Source of the DNA: G965229605 sp965229605
Lineage (GTDB): Bacteria; Pseudomonadota; Alphaproteobacteria; CBDDJK01
Length of the DNA: 64,000 nucleotides
Direction: 5' to 3'
Assembly (NCBI GenBank): GCA_965229605.1
Contig: OZ245892.1
Coordinates: 992,001-1,056,000 of the forward strand
Shown: in pieces, positions 1 to 9,106 of the stretch
How the letters are laid out: each line of letters starts with the position of its first letter
Position numbering within the stretch: the first letter of the stretch is position 1
The notes under the pieces: generated by a model
Databases searched by the model: none
Seen by the model: the letters and a program-made list of their open reading frames with translations, nothing else
What the model was told of the DNA's origin: nothing
Translations under genes and position numbers: made by a program

Positions 1-1682
1 CCGCGCACGCTGAGGATTTCGTTGGTGAGCGGGGTTAGCAGGCGGTTGATCAGCTTGGTCAGGCCTTGCGGATCCGTTTTATATTGTTCTGAAATCGTTG
101 TGAAGCCGCGCACGTCACAAAAGAGCAATGTCATCCGCCGGGTGTCGCCGCCAAGGCGTAACTGTTCGGGATGTTCCGCCAGTTGTTCGACCAGGTCCGG
201 GGAAAGATACTGGGCAAAAGCGGTTCGCACTTGCCGTTTTTCCTGAGCATCGCGGGCATAGTTGGAAAAGGCGGTGACAGCAAAGATGGTCAGCACCAGC
301 CCGCTGCCATATGTCACGTCCAGCAGCAGGCTTTGAGACACAAACAGATACCAGCTGGTTGCGACCAGGCTGCCGATGCCGATGCTCAAGAATAAAAGGG
401 TTAACATTGGGCCAACCCGTGGAATAAAGAAGATCAGCAAGACCCCGATAAAGGAGGATATCAAAATCTCGAGCGTTATCATATAGAAGGGATAGCTCAG
501 GTAATCCTCGGCCAGAATATTTTCAATAACATTGGCGTGGACTTCAACCCCGGGCAGACGTGGGGCAATCGGGGTTGCCCGAATATCGACCAGCCCGACC
601 GCAGAGGTGCCAAGCAGACCCATTGTGCCGCGCAATCGTTCGGGAGGCACGCGTTTATTCAGAATATCGGCGGCCGAGACATAGAGCCGTCCGTCATTAT
701 TTCTTGTATTTGGCGCATCAGGGGAAGCGAAATACACCCAGATTCGACCATGACCATCGACTGGAATCGGGCGATTGCCCTGCGGGGTTTGCAAACCGAC
801 GGTCTGCAACCCGCCTTGATTGACAATCGTGAAAATACTGTTGGCGCGTAAGGCCACGCGCAAGGTTTCAATCGACAAGGTCGGCTTGATCACACCTTCA
901 ACCGACATCACCATCGGAACCCGGCGCACCACCCCGTCAACTTCTTCTTCAATCGAAAAAAGTCCAATGCCAGCAGCGACTTCTTCCAGTTCTTCAAGAT
1001 TATGGACCAGGGTCGCCTGTTCAAAAATATACTGCGTCGGGTCCGGATTCTTGACGCCTTTTGCGCCCAGCACCCCTTGCACAGAGGTAAATTTCGCCGC
1101 ATCCGGCAGCTGGTCAATCGGCTGCTCTTTGCGACCAGCCTGCCCCATCACGGTCGGAAAATTCTCCATAGCTTCTGCCAGATAGGCCTCATTTGTCTGT
1201 AACTCCCGCAGCCTGTCTGCCAGCAACGGTTGTGTGTCTTCAATATCATCCGCAAGAAAAACAGGACTCGTCCGGTCAACTTCAGGGAACACGGAGTCAA
1301 AGCCGATGGTGGTCATCTGATACTCACGCATACTGTCAAGCAAATCTGCAAGTACCCGGCGCGACCAGGGCCATTGCCCAAGCTCGGCCAGACTCTTCTC
1401 ATCAATATCAACAATCGTCACCTGGCTGGGCTCTTGCGGGGTGCGCGGAAGCATCTGATTATAGGCATCAAATGTCCGCAAACGGATGGTCTCAACCCAC
1501 CAAGGGTCCATATAACGGACAAAAAGCCCCAGCGACAGAATCAGCAGAGCCAGAATGGTCCCGCGCGAATCTTTCAGTTTTGCCCACCATCTTTCAAGCA
1601 GCGTTCCTTTCGCTGCATTATCAGAAGCAGACTCTTGTTCATTATTGTCTTGTGTGGCGGCTGATGATGCTGATTCACTCAT
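1..1682 (-). CDS. CHASE2-domain adenylate/guanylate cyclase, 3' end cut by window edge
   Basis: Membrane-bound class III nucleotide cyclase, predicted to make cAMP or cGMP in response to a periplasmic signal. An uninterrupted frame starts at the ATG at 1682 and runs off base 1, giving about 560 residues. A cytoplasmic N-terminus rich in Ser/Asn leads to one membrane segment near residues 40-58. A long extracytoplasmic CHASE2 region follows (RTFDAYNQM near its start), then a cluster of membrane helices around residues 395-470. The catalytic domain begins near residue 510 with LLFCDVRGFT, which carries the first metal-binding Asp. Only about 45 residues of that domain are present, so purine specificity cannot be read. 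The start follows a weak AGAGAG. The family is clear; the product (cAMP or cGMP) is not. Confidence 0.88.
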   Translation of the reverse strand, partial: MSESASSAATQDNNEQESASDNAAKGTLLERWWAKLKDSRGTILALLILSLGLFVRYMDPWWVETIRLRTFDAYNQMLPRTPQEPSQVTIVDIDEKSLAELGQWPWSRRVLADLLDSMREYQMTTIGFDSVFPEVDRTSPVFLADDIEDTQPLLADRLRELQTNEAYLAEAMENFPTVMGQAGRKEQPIDQLPDAAKFTSVQGVLGAKGVKNPDPTQYIFEQATLVHNLEELEEVAAGIGLFSIEEEVDGVVRRVPMVMSVEGVIKPTLSIETLRVALRANSIFTIVNQGGLQTVGLQTPQGNRPIPVDGHGRIWVYFASPDAPNTRNNDGRLYVSAADILNKRVPPERLRGTMGLLGTSAVGLVDIRATPIAPRLPGVEVHANVIENILAEDYLSYPFYMITLEILISSFIGVLLIFFIPRVGPMLTLLFLSIGIGSLVATSWYLFVSQSLLLDVTYGSGLVLTIFAVTAFSNYARDAQEKRQVRTAFAQYLSPDLVEQLAEHPEQLRLGGDTRRMTLLFCDVRGFTTISEQYKTDPQGLTKLINRLLTPLTNEILSVR

Positions 1683-1774
1683 TTTATAGGCTCTCTATTC
1701 ACATAAACATATTATCTGTTTCATTCTGCCCACCCTATATCTGTTTTATTCAAAATCAGTAAAAAGAAAAGTCT

Positions 1775-2578
1775 TTAAATTGCATAAGGTCGAATTGCTC
1801 CGGACGCCATGATGTCTATGAAAGGACCGTTATAGGCGCGAATATAGCCGCGTGCTTCAATTTTTCTCCCCGGAAGGTCGGTTTCTATATTTTGTATATC
1901 TGGAAAAAGTGGCAGGCTTTTAAGGCCTCTGGCAAGTCCTAAAGAGACATCCTTGCGCCATTCTGCGCCAAAATTGACATAGGTCTGACTTTTTGCCTTC
2001 CGTGCAGCTGTGACTGTTCCGTAGATAATGCCAAATCCCTGATAGCTGCGGATTGTTTCAGGTTGATCTGCTGCAAAGCGCGGGAAGGGGAGTTTAGACA
2101 AGTTCCAGAGTCCACGCCCGGCTTTGCGTGCGCTGTCTTCGGCTTTGTATAGACCGCGTAGAATATCGGGGTCTGCGCCAGGATAGGGCCAAACGACAAG
2201 CCAGCCGCTTGCGACCAGGTTTGGCAGAAGGTCTTTCCCGGATATATCCAGAAGCTGTGAGAATGCATAGCGTTTATGGCGATCAACCGGGGTATCTGCC
2301 ATTGCCGTTATCTGGCGGTCCATTATCTGTGTAGAGATAAATTCTCTGGCTTTGCGGTGAATATCTGGCTGATCGGGGAGGATCAGTTCAGGGCCTGCAA
2401 CCGGAGCCAGAGTCGCTGTGATTCCGTTGTCGGTTTTAAATTCTGTTGAGGAGGCGAGCGCGCGAACCTTGAAAGCATCTATTGCCTGTGAGGGATCAGC
2501 CGCATGGCTTTTTTGACACAAGGACAAGAAGCCCATGCCCGCACCTGCCAGTCGAAGAAGAGATCGACGTGTCAGCAT
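1775..2578 (-). CDS. Exported staphylococcal-nuclease-like fold protein, probably catalytically degenerate
   Basis: A 267-residue protein with an export signal of twin-arginine appearance (LTRRSLLRLAGAG followed by a hydrophobic stretch ending near AHA). The middle, roughly residues 45-150, has the layout of a thermonuclease (SNase) domain: HRKAREF, then DRHKRYAF, then GKDLLPNLVASGW and an AGRGLW-type ending. The usual active-site stretch (DGDT, then R..GIDAPE) is replaced by a region with AGPELI only, so nuclease activity is doubtful. The C-terminal 90 residues resemble an OB-like extension. It lies 30 bp downstream of the alpha/beta hydrolase gene on the same strand and may share its transcript. 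Family assignment is by pattern and substrate is unknown. Confidence 0.7.
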   Translation of the reverse strand: MLTRRSLLRLAGAGMGFLSLCQKSHAADPSQAIDAFKVRALASSTEFKTDNGITATLAPVAGPELILPDQPDIHRKAREFISTQIMDRQITAMADTPVDRHKRYAFSQLLDISGKDLLPNLVASGWLVVWPYPGADPDILRGLYKAEDSARKAGRGLWNLSKLPFPRFAADQPETIRSYQGFGIIYGTVTAARKAKSQTYVNFGAEWRKDVSLGLARGLKSLPLFPDIQNIETDLPGRKIEARGYIRAYNGPFIDIMASGAIRPYAI

Positions 2579-2608
2579 AACGCTGTCAGTATAACGTTAG
2601 AGTGAAAT

Positions 2609-3496
2609 TTATTCAGGCCGGGTGAGCCAGTCTGCCACCGGCATATATTGCTCCGGTGCCAGCAAAGGCGGCGGGTGCCCACAGCCGGGGAAGGTGATAA
2701 TTTCAGCACCCGGACCTTTACCTGGGCCGCTCTCCGTCATTCTTTGGGCGGTTTCTGTGCTCAGCAAGTCTGATTCTTCCCCGCGCAAAATAAGGTTTTC
2801 AGAGCGGACCTGCTGCCACACCGGCCAGAGGTCAACATCCATGACCGCCATTTGTTTGAAGTTTTCAGCTATTCCGACATCATAATTGCATTGATAGCCG
2901 CCATCGCTGGCTTCTTTCAGGCTGATTCGGGCAATAAAGTCCCAGTCGGAGTCGGACAGATTGCCGAACGTCTGATAGACTTCCTGAATATGAGTTGCGG
3001 CGGTTGTCCAGTCCTGAAAGTGCCAGGGACGGCTTACATAGTCGCGGATTCGGTGCAGGGCGAGGACGGGGAGGAAGGGGCCGATATCATTGATGACCAT
3101 GCGGCGAATAGGCGGATGAGAGGCTGAAGCGGCCAGGTTCATGCCAATAAGCCCGCCCATCGAGGTGCCAACCCAGTCAACTTGTCCGTCAACGCCGGCA
3201 TGGGCAAGCACTGTCATGCAGTCTGCCATATATTGTGGAACATGGTAATGGGCGGGATCGCTTAGCCAGTCGGATTTGCCGCGCCCGACCATATCAATGC
3301 AGATCACCCGGCAGCCGCGCCTGGTCAGTTCAGCTGCCAGCCGGTTGAAATCCAGAGCATTTCGGGTCAGGCCATGGACGCAAACAATAGTTTGCTGCGC
3401 CGAAGCAGGCCCCCAGTCATAATAGGCGATTTTGTGAATTCCGGCGAGACTGCTGGCAAGGACGAATTTAGGGGCTGGCGCAAGGTCTTTTGTCAT
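2609..3496 (-). CDS. Alpha/beta-fold hydrolase
   Basis: A 295-residue cytosolic hydrolase of the alpha/beta superfamily. The oxyanion-hole region is VCVHGLTRNALDF near residue 38. The nucleophile elbow is VGTSMGGLIG near residue 110, with Ser in the GxSxG context, and a late GCGHPPPL supplies the catalytic His near residue 272. The acid is probably the Asp in GEESDLL or a nearby residue. No signal peptide is visible. Substrate is not predictable: such proteins include esterases, lactonases and dehalogenase-like enzymes. It lies upstream of the SNase-like gene and is divergent from the aldolase gene across a 94-bp gap that must hold both promoters. Confidence 0.85.
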   Translation of the reverse strand: MTKDLAPAPKFVLASSLAGIHKIAYYDWGPASAQQTIVCVHGLTRNALDFNRLAAELTRRGCRVICIDMVGRGKSDWLSDPAHYHVPQYMADCMTVLAHAGVDGQVDWVGTSMGGLIGMNLAASASHPPIRRMVINDIGPFLPVLALHRIRDYVSRPWHFQDWTTAATHIQEVYQTFGNLSDSDWDFIARISLKEASDGGYQCNYDVGIAENFKQMAVMDVDLWPVWQQVRSENLILRGEESDLLSTETAQRMTESGPGKGPGAEIITFPGCGHPPPLLAPEQYMPVADWLTRPE

Positions 3497-3523
3497 ATTC
3501 GAGTATCTGTTTGCGATTGAATC

Positions 3524-3552
3524 TTTAAAAAGTTGAAATGAGTGTTTATATA
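3524..3552 (+). promoter_or_regulatory. Possible sigma-70 promoter of the aldolase gene
   Basis: TTTAAA at 3524-3529 and TATATA at 3547-3552 are separated by 17 bp, in the gap between the divergent hydrolase and aldolase genes and about 40 bp before the aldolase start. The region is AT-rich, so a chance match is possible. Confidence 0.3.
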
Positions 3553-3590
3553 TTAGATGAACATCTACACATCAGCACAGGGTTATTTCT

Positions 3591-4655
3591 ATGGCAAAAA
3601 TAAGTATGAGGCAACTTCTGGATCACGCTGCCGAGCATGATTACGGCGTTCCTGCTTTTAACATCAATAATATGGAGCAAGGCCTTGCTATTCTGGAGGC
3701 TGCGTCCAAGCTGGATGCGCCGGTGATTATACAGGCGTCGAGGGGAGCGCGGGCTTATGCGCATGATGAGATGCTTTCAAAGATGATGGAGGCTTTGTGC
3801 GAGATTTACCCGGATATTCCTATTTGTGTTCATCAGGATCATGGCAATAATGCGACGACTTGTTTGAGTGCGATTCGCCAGGGTTTTACGTCTGTGATGA
3901 TGGACGGTTCGCTGGAGGACGATGGCAAAACGCCTGCCAGCTATGAATATAATGTCAAGGTGACGGCGCAGGTGTCGGAGATGGCGCATATGATCGGGGC
4001 TTCGGTTGAAGGAGAGCTTGGGGTGCTGGGATCGCTTGAAACGGGCATGGGTGATCAGGAAGATGGCCATGGCGCAGAAGGGAGTCTGTCACAAGATCAG
4101 CTGTTAACTGACCCGGATCAGGCGGTTGATTTTGTGAAGAAAACCAGGGTTGATGCCTTGGCGATTGCTATGGGGACAAGCCACGGGGCCTATAAATTCA
4201 CCCGCAAGCCGGATGGCGATATTCTGGCGATGCATGTGGTTGAAGAAATTCATAAACGTCTGCCAGATACGCATCTGGTTATGCACGGGTCTTCGTCGGT
4301 TCCGCAGGATTTGCAGGATGTGATCAATAAATACGGAGGTGAAATGCCGCAAACTTTCGGGGTGCCGGTTGAAGAGATTGTCCGGGGTATCAAGCACGGG
4401 GTGCGCAAGGTCAATATAGACACCGACTGCCGAATGGCGATCACGGGGGCCATCCGCAAGGTTTTGACCGAAAACAAAGCCGAGTTCGACCCGCGCAAAT
4501 ATCTGAAACCTGCCAGAGACGCCATGCGCGAGGTCTGCATAAAAAGATTTGAGGCCTTTGGAACTGCGGGGCAAGCCGGGAAAATCAAGCCGATTCCTTT
4601 GCGTGATATGGCCCCGCGTTATGCCAGCGGGTCGCTTGATCCGAAAATCCTGTAG
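3591..4655 (+). CDS. fba: Class II fructose-bisphosphate aldolase
   Basis: Zn-dependent aldolase interconverting fructose-1,6-bisphosphate with DHAP and glyceraldehyde-3-phosphate in glycolysis and gluconeogenesis. The 354-residue length matches the CbbA/FbaA-like branch common in Alphaproteobacteria. The N-terminal signature YGVPAFNINNMEQ is at about residues 18-30. The metal-binding CVHQDHG is at about residues 79-85. GTSHGAYK and MHGSSSVP give the phosphate and metal sites, and KVNIDTD completes the barrel. It is followed 63 bp later by the CBS-protein gene on the same strand. The start is the ATG at 3591, 9 bp after an AGGG. Confidence 0.95.
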   Translation: MAKISMRQLLDHAAEHDYGVPAFNINNMEQGLAILEAASKLDAPVIIQASRGARAYAHDEMLSKMMEALCEIYPDIPICVHQDHGNNATTCLSAIRQGFTSVMMDGSLEDDGKTPASYEYNVKVTAQVSEMAHMIGASVEGELGVLGSLETGMGDQEDGHGAEGSLSQDQLLTDPDQAVDFVKKTRVDALAIAMGTSHGAYKFTRKPDGDILAMHVVEEIHKRLPDTHLVMHGSSSVPQDLQDVINKYGGEMPQTFGVPVEEIVRGIKHGVRKVNIDTDCRMAITGAIRKVLTENKAEFDPRKYLKPARDAMREVCIKRFEAFGTAGQAGKIKPIPLRDMAPRYASGSLDPKIL

Positions 4656-4718
4656 GTTTATCGTTTGGGTAAAGTCGCACATATGTAAATCAGTCACACT
4701 AACCATGGGGAGGAGAAA

Positions 4719-5150
4719 ATGAGTGTTGCACAGATTCTTCAGGGCAAAGAGGGCGCCGTCATTACGATTACCCCGTCTGCACCCTTGATTGAAGCGGTTA
4801 CATTACTGGCGCAAAAGCGGATTGGGGCCGTGGTTGTTGTGGATGAGAGCGAGTCACTCTGCGGGGTATTGTCAGAGCGCGATATCATCAAGGCCATGGC
4901 AGCAGAAGGGCGTACCTGTCTTGATCATTCTGTGCAGGCCTATATGACCAAAACCGTTGAAACCTGCGTGCCTGATGAAGATGTCAATATGATCATGCGC
5001 CGGATGACCGAAGGCCGTTTTCGCCATATGCCTGTGCTTGAAGAGGGCAAACTTGTCGGGATGATCTCAATCGGTGATGTGGTTAAAAACCGCATTTCTA
5101 TTCTGGAGACAGAAACATCGGCGATGCGTGATTATATTATGATGGCCTGA
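4719..5150 (+). CDS. CBS-domain pair protein
   Basis: A 143-residue cytosolic protein made almost entirely of two CBS domains, about residues 8-62 (ending in LCGVLSERDIIKAM) and 75-130 (ending in LVGMISIGDVVK). Such stand-alone CBS pairs bind adenosyl ligands such as AMP, ATP or SAM and act as regulatory modules. The start has a strong GGGGAGGAG eight bases upstream. It overlaps the next gene by one base (TGATG), so the two are translationally coupled. Target enzyme unknown. Confidence 0.9.
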   Translation: MSVAQILQGKEGAVITITPSAPLIEAVTLLAQKRIGAVVVVDESESLCGVLSERDIIKAMAAEGRTCLDHSVQAYMTKTVETCVPDEDVNMIMRRMTEGRFRHMPVLEEGKLVGMISIGDVVKNRISILETETSAMRDYIMMA

Positions 5151-5593
5151 TGTCTCAGCCGATAGATTTTCCGTTTTCAAGCGAACCGGTCCAGCTACCC
5201 TCCTATATTGGGCGCAATCCGGTTGGCGGGCTGGATTATCTTCGCCAGGAACGGGCTTTATTGCCAACCAGTTTTTCTTCAGGAAAAGGCGAGCTTGTGC
5301 TGCGTTATGTGCCAGATCGCTATATCCTGAAGCCGGGCACATTTGAAGCGATCCTGCATGAAACCGCCGCGCAGATGGATGAAGCCAGCGCGCATGACCC
5401 GCAGATTCAACTGACCTGGCAAGTCATGCACCGGTTGAATGATGACCTGATTGCGCGCTGGATTCAGGTGCTCTTGCGTGTGCCGGTTGCCTCAGCTTCC
5501 TCCGAAGAGAAGAAGGATATCGCGGTTTTATTTGAAGACCGGCAGCCAAGATGGAAAAATCCGGCTCTACTGGCCAATCTGAACGGGTTTTAA
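5150..5593 (+). CDS. Conserved hypothetical protein coupled to the CBS gene
   Basis: A 147-residue soluble protein, not recognised. It opens with a short proline-rich stretch and then shows mixed alpha/beta character (GKGELVLRYVPDRYILKPGTFEAI, in part). There is no signal peptide or membrane segment. Its start overlaps the stop of the CBS-domain gene by one base, which suggests co-expression. It is convergent with xseA across only 13 bp. The steady codon use and the coupled start argue that it is a real gene. Confidence 0.7.
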   Translation: MSQPIDFPFSSEPVQLPSYIGRNPVGGLDYLRQERALLPTSFSSGKGELVLRYVPDRYILKPGTFEAILHETAAQMDEASAHDPQIQLTWQVMHRLNDDLIARWIQVLLRVPVASASSEEKKDIAVLFEDRQPRWKNPALLANLNGF

Positions 5594-5606
5594 ATCTTCT
5601 TTATCT

Positions 5607-7025
5607 CTAATCCGTGACTTTAACGGAAACGCGGCTGTCGCGGAATTGGGCTTCCAGAATCATATCGCTATCCAGTTTATTTCCGTCACTGACCAGCTTG
5701 CCATTCATATCGCGCATCAGCACATAGCCCCGATTCAGGACTGCCCGATGGGAATTGGCCTCCAGCCGTTCACTTTGCGATTCCAGACGCCGATTCTGGT
5801 CGGATAACAGACGATTGATGCCGGTATGGGCCTGGCGGGCCAGTTCATTTAACCGTTTCTTGCCCGTCACTGCAAGATGGGCTGGCGGAGTCAGCCGCTC
5901 GCTGGCCCCCTGAAGCCGGGCCGCGCGATATTTCAATATCCCCTGACCGCCCGTCAATAACCGTTCCACGCGCTCATCAAATCGCTGGGCAGCCGCCTCG
6001 CACAGGGTGCTTGGATGAGGAAGGGCGCGTTGCCACCCGGCCAGACGCTCCTGCCCGTGACGATGATGCGATTGCGCCGCCCGCTGCATCCGCAAGGCAA
6101 GCTCGTTCACATGCGCGACAAGATCGCTTTTAACCGGCGTCGCCATTTCCGCCGCTGCCGTCGGGGTCGGGGCCCGGCGGTCTGCGGCATAATCAACCAA
6201 CGTCCAGTCAGTTTCATGCCCGATGGCACTGATCACCGGAATGCTGGAGGCCGCAACCGCCCGCACCAGCTCGGCATCGTTGAAAGCCATCAAGTCTTCC
6301 ATCGAGCCGCCACCACGCGCGATAATCAATAAATCAGGCCGCACCGGATTATTCTGTGGTGAATCCCCAGAGGGGGAAGCAAGCGGCAGGATATTAAACC
6401 CCTGTATGGCTTTGATAATTTCGGATGCCGCCTGTTCGCCTTGCACCGGCACCGGCCAGATCAGAACAGGCCGGGGAAAACGCGCCGCCAGACGATGCAG
6501 GATATCGCGGATAACTGCCCCGCTTGGCGAAGTGACGACTCCAATAACCTGCGGCAGCAAGGGCAGGGGCTTTTTTCGCGCCTCATCAAACAAACCTTCT
6601 TTCGACAGAAGCAAACGCCGCTCTTCAAGCATTTTTAACAAAGCCCCGGCCCCGGCAAGCTCCATTTGCTCAACCACCAGCTGATATTGCGAACGATCCG
6701 CATAGGTCGTAATCCGTCCGGTCACAATGACCTCCAGACCGGCTTCCGGCTTGACTTTCAGCCGGTTGACTGTCCCACGCCAGCAAACCGCTTCCAGCTT
6801 GGCATTGTCATCCTTTAACGTCATATAGCAATGGCCAGAGCCAGGAATTTTGACCGTCGTCAGTTCCCCGCGCACCCGCACATGATCAAAAGCCCCCTCA
6901 ACCAGCCGCTTGAGAGCAGCCGATAATTCACGCACCGAAAAAGCCTGGTCATTCTTTTCACCTTCAACATTCGGTGGCGAAGAAGGCCGGGGCGCAAAAA
7001 GCGGAAGATCGTCGTCCGGGGTCAT
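5607..7025 (-). CDS. xseA: Exodeoxyribonuclease VII large subunit
   Basis: Catalytic subunit of exonuclease VII, which degrades single-stranded DNA from both ends to short oligonucleotides during repair. At 472 residues it is of normal length. An N-terminal OB-fold (GELTTVKIPGSGHCYMTLKD, about residues 53-72) is followed by the catalytic core: GVVTSPSGAVIRDIL near residue 160, IARGGGSMEDL near 240, AIGHETDWTLVDYAADRRAPTP near 265-286 (in part). A coiled-coil C-terminal half follows. It overlaps the upstream sensor-kinase gene by four bases (ATGA). The small subunit (xseB) is not in this window. Confidence 0.95.
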   Translation of the reverse strand: MTPDDDLPLFAPRPSSPPNVEGEKNDQAFSVRELSAALKRLVEGAFDHVRVRGELTTVKIPGSGHCYMTLKDDNAKLEAVCWRGTVNRLKVKPEAGLEVIVTGRITTYADRSQYQLVVEQMELAGAGALLKMLEERRLLLSKEGLFDEARKKPLPLLPQVIGVVTSPSGAVIRDILHRLAARFPRPVLIWPVPVQGEQAASEIIKAIQGFNILPLASPSGDSPQNNPVRPDLLIIARGGGSMEDLMAFNDAELVRAVAASSIPVISAIGHETDWTLVDYAADRRAPTPTAAAEMATPVKSDLVAHVNELALRMQRAAQSHHRHGQERLAGWQRALPHPSTLCEAAAQRFDERVERLLTGGQGILKYRAARLQGASERLTPPAHLAVTGKKRLNELARQAHTGINRLLSDQNRRLESQSERLEANSHRAVLNRGYVLMRDMNGKLVSDGNKLDSDMILEAQFRDSRVSVKVTD

Positions 7026-8251
7026 AGTCGCTCTTTATAAATCTTTAGGGTTTCCCGCGTTTGTTTTTTACTGGCTGGCTTGTAAAGCGGCAGGAACACC
7101 TGAAAGCGGGTGCGGTCAGGCTGCGTATCAACATCAATATAACCGCCATGATCATAGATGATCCGGGCACTCAAAGCCAGCCCGATGCCCCGTTGCCCAA
7201 GTTTCTTTGCCAGCAGGTTTCCTGACTTCTTGTCAGGGGCGGCCCCCATGTCAAACGGCGTGAAAAGTCTTGGAATCAAAGACCAGTCAATGCCCGGACC
7301 ATTATCTTCAACCGTTACCATAATCGGCAAGGCAGCATGACCGCTGTCAACATCCAGGGCCTGCCGCATCCCGCTGGCGTAAGAGGTGATTAAACGGATT
7401 TCCCCCTTTACGGTTTGCGCAGATTCAAGGGCTTCTGCTGCATTCTTGATTAAATTGATAAAAACCTGAACCAGCCGGTCAAAATCCCCCTGCACATCGG
7501 GAAGTGAGGGGTCATAAAGCCGTTTAATCGGGATGCCACTGGCAAAGCCTTTTTCAGCAACGGCTTGCGCCCGGTCAATGATTTCGTGAATATTCACCGG
7601 GGTTGAGGGCGAAGGCATGGTCGCCCCGATGGTTTCAACCTGATCAATCAGGCGGGCAATACGGTCAGATTCATCAACGATCAAATCGCTCAGATCATTA
7701 TTCTCGGGCGTCAGGGAAGGCGCAAGGAATTGCGCGGCCCCGCGAATCCCGGACAGGGCATTTTTAATTTCATGGGTTAAAAGGGCAGATAAATATTCAA
7801 TTTGCTGTAATTGATCGCGTCGATGCGCAATGGCTTCAAGCAGTCCATCGGTGTGTTGCGGGTAAATAAACAGCACAAGATGCGCATTTTCTTCTGCCTC
7901 ATTCTTTGATGACTGATCCAGTAAAGGACGTGCGGCGGCATGGATCACATTGTTAGACCGCGCAGAGGAGAGGTGATGCCCACCGACGTGATTTTTTTGC
8001 GCTGTCCCTGATAAAAGAATATCGCGCGCCCAGACCAGTGATTGCCGTTGGCGGGCGGCATCCGGCAGATTGGCAATTTCAGGCGGCACATATTTTGTCC
8101 AGTCACTGGAGTGCATCGCGCGTTTGATGCTGATTTGTAAAAAATTTTCACCTGCCAGATTTAAATAAAGCAGCCGGTTTTCCTCATCCAGGACAAGAGC
8201 CGGGGTGGGCAGTGATTCCAGAATCGTCAGGTAAAAATCTTGTGTGTTCAT
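7022..8251 (-). CDS. NtrB-like sensor histidine kinase
   Basis: A 409-residue cytosolic two-component kinase with a PAS-type N-terminal domain (about residues 10-120), a HisKA domain with the phospho-acceptor His in LLTHEIKNALSGIRGAAQ near residue 160, and a HATPase_c domain (N-box INLIKNAAEAL, G1 DNGPGID, G2 RGIGLALS). The H-box surroundings match nitrogen-regulator NtrB/GlnL, except for Ala where Pro is usual after HE.KN. No membrane segment is present. No NtrC-like response regulator is adjacent; the next gene in the operon is xseA. It may therefore be an orphan NtrB paralogue. Confidence 0.85.
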   Translation of the reverse strand: MNTQDFYLTILESLPTPALVLDEENRLLYLNLAGENFLQISIKRAMHSSDWTKYVPPEIANLPDAARQRQSLVWARDILLSGTAQKNHVGGHHLSSARSNNVIHAAARPLLDQSSKNEAEENAHLVLFIYPQHTDGLLEAIAHRRDQLQQIEYLSALLTHEIKNALSGIRGAAQFLAPSLTPENNDLSDLIVDESDRIARLIDQVETIGATMPSPSTPVNIHEIIDRAQAVAEKGFASGIPIKRLYDPSLPDVQGDFDRLVQVFINLIKNAAEALESAQTVKGEIRLITSYASGMRQALDVDSGHAALPIMVTVEDNGPGIDWSLIPRLFTPFDMGAAPDKKSGNLLAKKLGQRGIGLALSARIIYDHGGYIDVDTQPDRTRFQVFLPLYKPASKKQTRETLKIYKERL

Positions 8252-8273
8252 AAAAGATTTAAATGTAAATTAT

Positions 8274-9086
8274 TCAGGATATTAAAAGTATTTGTTGAAC
8301 CATTTTCACGCCAGGATAGGCCAGGGTGAAAATCAAAAATAGCAACAGGCCATAGCCCGCAGTTGTGCGTCCGCTGACCCCGCGCCAGATTGACAGGCCA
8401 AGCAGAATGAGGACCAGGGCCAGACCGATCAGACTCAACAGGCTTTTATGATCCAGGGCAAAAAGCACCCCTTCGTGCTGCCAACGCAGACTGGTCCCGG
8501 CGGCGACGGCACAGGTCAGCACAAGAGCGGCCAGTTTCAGCAAGCGATCTTGCAGAATAAGGGCTGTTTCAAGGGTTGGCAGGTCAAAAAAGCCTGAATT
8601 TAAAGGATTCTGCGTCACCCGGTTTAATTTCCAACGCCTGATCATTGCAGCAAGGGCAGCCAGCGCACTGAGTGCGATCAATCCGTAACCCGTCACAGAC
8701 AGAAGAATATGAACGATTAGCCATTTGCTTAAAGGCCCTGAAACCGGCGGAGTGGGCGATTCCAGCCAGCTAAAGACCAGCCCGGCTCCCCCCAGCAACA
8801 AGGCGTAGGGGATAAAAAGGGAAAATAGGCCCGGTTGTGGTCGCCATATCATCTGGCACCCGGCCAGCAGAATAGCCTGCACCGTAATCGCGCTCATCAG
8901 CGTGGTTGCCAGTGCAGGCTGCCATCCATGCTGTATAAGGGAAAGGCACAGATAAACACCAGCCAAAAGGCTGGCTGCGATCAGGCCAGCTGTTTCGTTT
9001 TTGCGGAACAGGGCAGGGATGATGGCATAAACCGCCAAGCAGGTCATAAAGAGTATAAATGCAAAAACCGGCAGGTTGGAATACAT
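8274..9086 (-). CDS. CcsA/YpjD-type cytochrome c assembly membrane protein
   Basis: A 270-residue protein with about eight hydrophobic helices and no signal peptide. Two motifs place it in the CcsA/ResC (YpjD) haem-handling family: WLIVHILLSVTGYG near residue 125 and DHKSLLSL near residue 211, both with conserved His. No other c-type cytochrome maturation gene lies nearby, so the exact role (haem handling or another membrane function, as proposed for stand-alone YpjD) is open. In YpjD-bearing genomes the neighbour is often ffh, which is not seen here. Confidence 0.78.
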   Translation of the reverse strand: MYSNLPVFAFILFMTCLAVYAIIPALFRKNETAGLIAASLLAGVYLCLSLIQHGWQPALATTLMSAITVQAILLAGCQMIWRPQPGLFSLFIPYALLLGGAGLVFSWLESPTPPVSGPLSKWLIVHILLSVTGYGLIALSALAALAAMIRRWKLNRVTQNPLNSGFFDLPTLETALILQDRLLKLAALVLTCAVAAGTSLRWQHEGVLFALDHKSLLSLIGLALVLILLGLSIWRGVSGRTTAGYGLLLFLIFTLAYPGVKMVQQILLIS

Positions 9087-9106
9087 TTTACCCGGCCCTG
9101 GTCACT

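Noticed and set aside
4104..4706. 200-codon frame opposite the aldolase gene
   Set aside because: Shadow of fba; His/Arg/Asn-rich with no family features, while fba has all expected motifs.
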